Of a stretch of DNA of 7,088 nt, positions 5,823 through 7,088 are shown in pieces; position 1 is the first letter of the stretch, and each line of letters opens with the position of its first letter. The notes under the pieces were generated by a model. It made no database searches and had not been told where the DNA came from. It was given only the letters and a program-made list of their open reading frames with translations. The position numbers and the translations under genes were made by a program. This DNA is from a bacterium. Lineage in GTDB: Bacteria; Patescibacteriota; Microgenomatia; UBA1400; RBG-16-45-19. The DNA is taken from contig QKAA01000047.1 in assembly GCA_003247275.1 (NCBI GenBank), positions 1 through 7,088 on the forward strand, written 5' to 3'.

Positions 5823-6559
5823 AAAATCTCCTTCCTTATCCTAACTCGAAACCACAAAAAAATCCCTACACATATTGCTATAACTGAGAAAGTTGAAGCC
5901 ACGGCCCACCCCTCTTGAAAAGACCACGATCGGATTCTTAACGGCTCCAAAACTAATCGAATCACTCCATAGCCAATTAAATAAGCCCCCACCATTTGCC
6001 CTTCTACCCTCTTTTTCTTCCCCAATCGGCTGAGCATCCAATAAAGCAATAGATTAAGTCCTGCTTCATAAGCAAACAGTGGATGATAACTCCCTGACAA
6101 CCCCTCAACCCTAATCCCCCACGGCAGCGTTGTTGCTCGTCCATAGAGCTCACCATTCACAAAATTACCCAACCGCCCCAACGCTTGAGAAAGCGGCATC
6201 ATTATGGCCACCGCATCCAAAAATTGAACCCACAATTTACTATGCTTATAAAAAACCACCAAACTCCCCACCACTCCACCAATAATTCCGCCCCAAATTG
6301 CCAAACCTCCATGCCACAACGCCAAAATTTCGCTTCCATTCAATCGATAATAATCCCAATAATCAATCACATGATAAGCTCGTGCTCCGATTATTCCCCC
6401 CACCAATAAACTCACTCCAAATCTTCCAAGATCAGCTTCCGACAACTTCCATCGCTTCGCCCACGTCATTGCTCCCGACCATGCCAGCACCACCGCGATC
6501 CCAATCAACAAGCCATAGAAATGAAACTCTATTCCTCCCACCTCAAAGCCCGATATCAT
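5819..6559 (-). CDS. lgt: Prolipoprotein diacylglyceryl transferase
   Basis: Lgt transfers diacylglycerol from phosphatidylglycerol to the lipobox cysteine of prolipoproteins in the cytoplasmic membrane. The protein is a multi-helix membrane protein. With the start chosen here (246 aa) it shows HGGLAIWGG from H83, the Lgt signature GRLGNFVNGELYG (128-140, with R129, N132, N135, E137), and YGVIRLVLEPLR with R201 and E205. The spacings R-N-E and R-E match the essential residues of E. coli Lgt. I chose the ATG at 6559-6557 because it overlaps the upstream stop as ATGA, the junction style of this operon, and because FHFYGLLIG then falls near the N-terminus as in the family. A longer frame from 6610 adds 17 residues and would overlap the upstream gene by 55 bp. 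No lspA is in the window. Confidence 0.95.
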   Translation of the reverse strand: MISGFEVGGIEFHFYGLLIGIAVVLAWSGAMTWAKRWKLSEADLGRFGVSLLVGGIIGARAYHVIDYWDYYRLNGSEILALWHGGLAIWGGIIGGVVGSLVVFYKHSKLWVQFLDAVAIMMPLSQALGRLGNFVNGELYGRATTLPWGIRVEGLSGSYHPLFAYEAGLNLLLYWMLSRLGKKKRVEGQMVGAYLIGYGVIRLVLEPLRIRSWSFQEGWAVASTFSVIAICVGIFLWFRVRIRKEIL

Positions 6560-7088
6560 AACCCCGCGCCTAAAGACGCTTGCATCAACCAAACTTGCAG
6601 TAAACTCCACACCACCACAAATCCGCCCGCCACCACCCGTACTTCCGTCACCTGCAATGGTCGTTTAATCTGCCACCCAAACCAATCTCCCAATAAATCG
6701 GGTCGCTTCCAATCACCAATAATTGCCATCGTTAGCCAATATCCCAAACCCATCACCATTCCCACCGCCACCACACTTCCCGTTGAAGTAATCACATACA
6801 AAGCTAGTAACCACCACACCATGGCAAACCCCGCACTAAACAACAGCAGCTTTTTCTTATCCCGAAAGCGTCTGAATAACAACCCTCCCGCTGCTCTCCA
6901 ATCTCGCCGTCTCATCCAGTACTGAATTTGAATTGACTGTTGCTCAAACGGAAATAACCACCACGCTGCAATTATCCCATCAATCAGCTCTAACAACAGC
7001 GATAAAACCAAACCTATGATAAATAACCACCACGACCCCCCAAATCCCAACCACCCCACCGCTCCCGCATAAATCAGCCACACCAAAC
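6556..7088 (-). CDS. Unrecognised Trp-rich multi-pass membrane protein, 5' end cut by window edge
   Basis: I do not recognise this family. The frame is open to the right edge; the TTG at 7086-7084 is only the first possible start inside the window and need not be real. Counting from that codon, 176 residues are visible with hydrophobic segments at about 19-44, 79-99, 103-123 and 148-168. Two polar arginine-rich loops separate them: YWMRRRDWRAAGGLLFRRFRDKKK (near 56-79, quoted here in part as RRRDW and RRFRDKKK) and DWKRPDLLGDWFGWQIKRP (near 125-143). Sixteen tryptophans are present, many at predicted membrane borders. Its stop overlaps the lgt start as ATGA (6556-6559), so it is co-translated with lgt and may act in envelope or lipoprotein biology, but that is inference from position only. 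Confidence 0.75.
   Translation of the reverse strand, partial: LVWLIYAGAVGWLGFGGSWWLFIIGLVLSLLLELIDGIIAAWWLFPFEQQSIQIQYWMRRRDWRAAGGLLFRRFRDKKKLLLFSAGFAMVWWLLALYVITSTGSVVAVGMVMGLGYWLTMAIIGDWKRPDLLGDWFGWQIKRPLQVTEVRVVAGGFVVVWSLLQVWLMQASLGAGL

Noticed and set aside
6185..6925. Three + strand frames opposite lgt and the edge membrane protein
   Set aside because: They are composition artefacts of the C-rich strand opposite genuine membrane-protein genes and show no domain or ribosome binding site.
7084..7086. TTG as start of the membrane protein at the right edge
   Set aside because: The frame runs open to the edge, so this is only the first in-window start codon; the gene is treated as partial.
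1..7088. Reassigned UGA codon as in some CPR lineages
   Set aside because: UGA ends several genes exactly at ATGA junctions, and no conserved protein has an in-frame UGA, so the standard bacterial code applies.
1..7088. CRISPR arrays, insertion sequences, tRNA or rRNA genes
   Set aside because: I saw no spaced direct repeats, transposase motifs with inverted ends, cloverleaf-like segments or rRNA-like stretches; almost all of the window is coding.

Overview
The window looks like chromosomal DNA of a Patescibacteria (CPR) bacterium, possibly of the Microgenomates group. This is inferred from protein style: short tightly packed genes, a membrane-tethered DsbA-like protein with a Lys-rich N-terminus, and hybrid-free GAF/HisKA histidine kinases with a small membrane anchor. 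No rRNA or marker protein is present to settle it. UGA ends trxA, lgt, the DUF192 gene and the edge membrane protein, and the proteins read normally in the standard bacterial code, so this is not a UGA-recoding lineage.

Left part (2-2646, + strand): two tandem paralogous sensor histidine kinases. The first is cut by the left window edge. The second is complete and has its own extended -10 promoter. No response regulator is visible. A strong bidirectional terminator (2670-2696) separates them from the rest, which lies entirely on the - strand.

Right part, read on the - strand from 7088 down to 2722: an unrecognised Trp-rich membrane protein (cut by the right edge), lgt and a membrane-anchored DUF192 protein form one operon linked by ATGA overlaps. 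Next comes a CsoR/DUF156-family repressor with trxA and trxB. Its promoter has a six-G/C tract flanked by AT arms in the -35/-10 spacer, which is the expected operator of this repressor family, and the transcript should be nearly leaderless. Last comes a DsbA-like thiol oxidoreductase behind a good promoter that overlaps two abutting inverted repeats.

Functionally the - strand block is about thiols and the cell surface: cytoplasmic thioredoxin and its reductase, an exported membrane-bound thioredoxin-fold protein, and lipoprotein lipidation. The most interesting point is the repressor. It keeps both family cysteines but has Glu where copper-sensing CsoR has His, and it heads the thioredoxin operon. 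This suggests (inference) a thiol- or persulfide-responsive switch over thioredoxin rather than a copper sensor.
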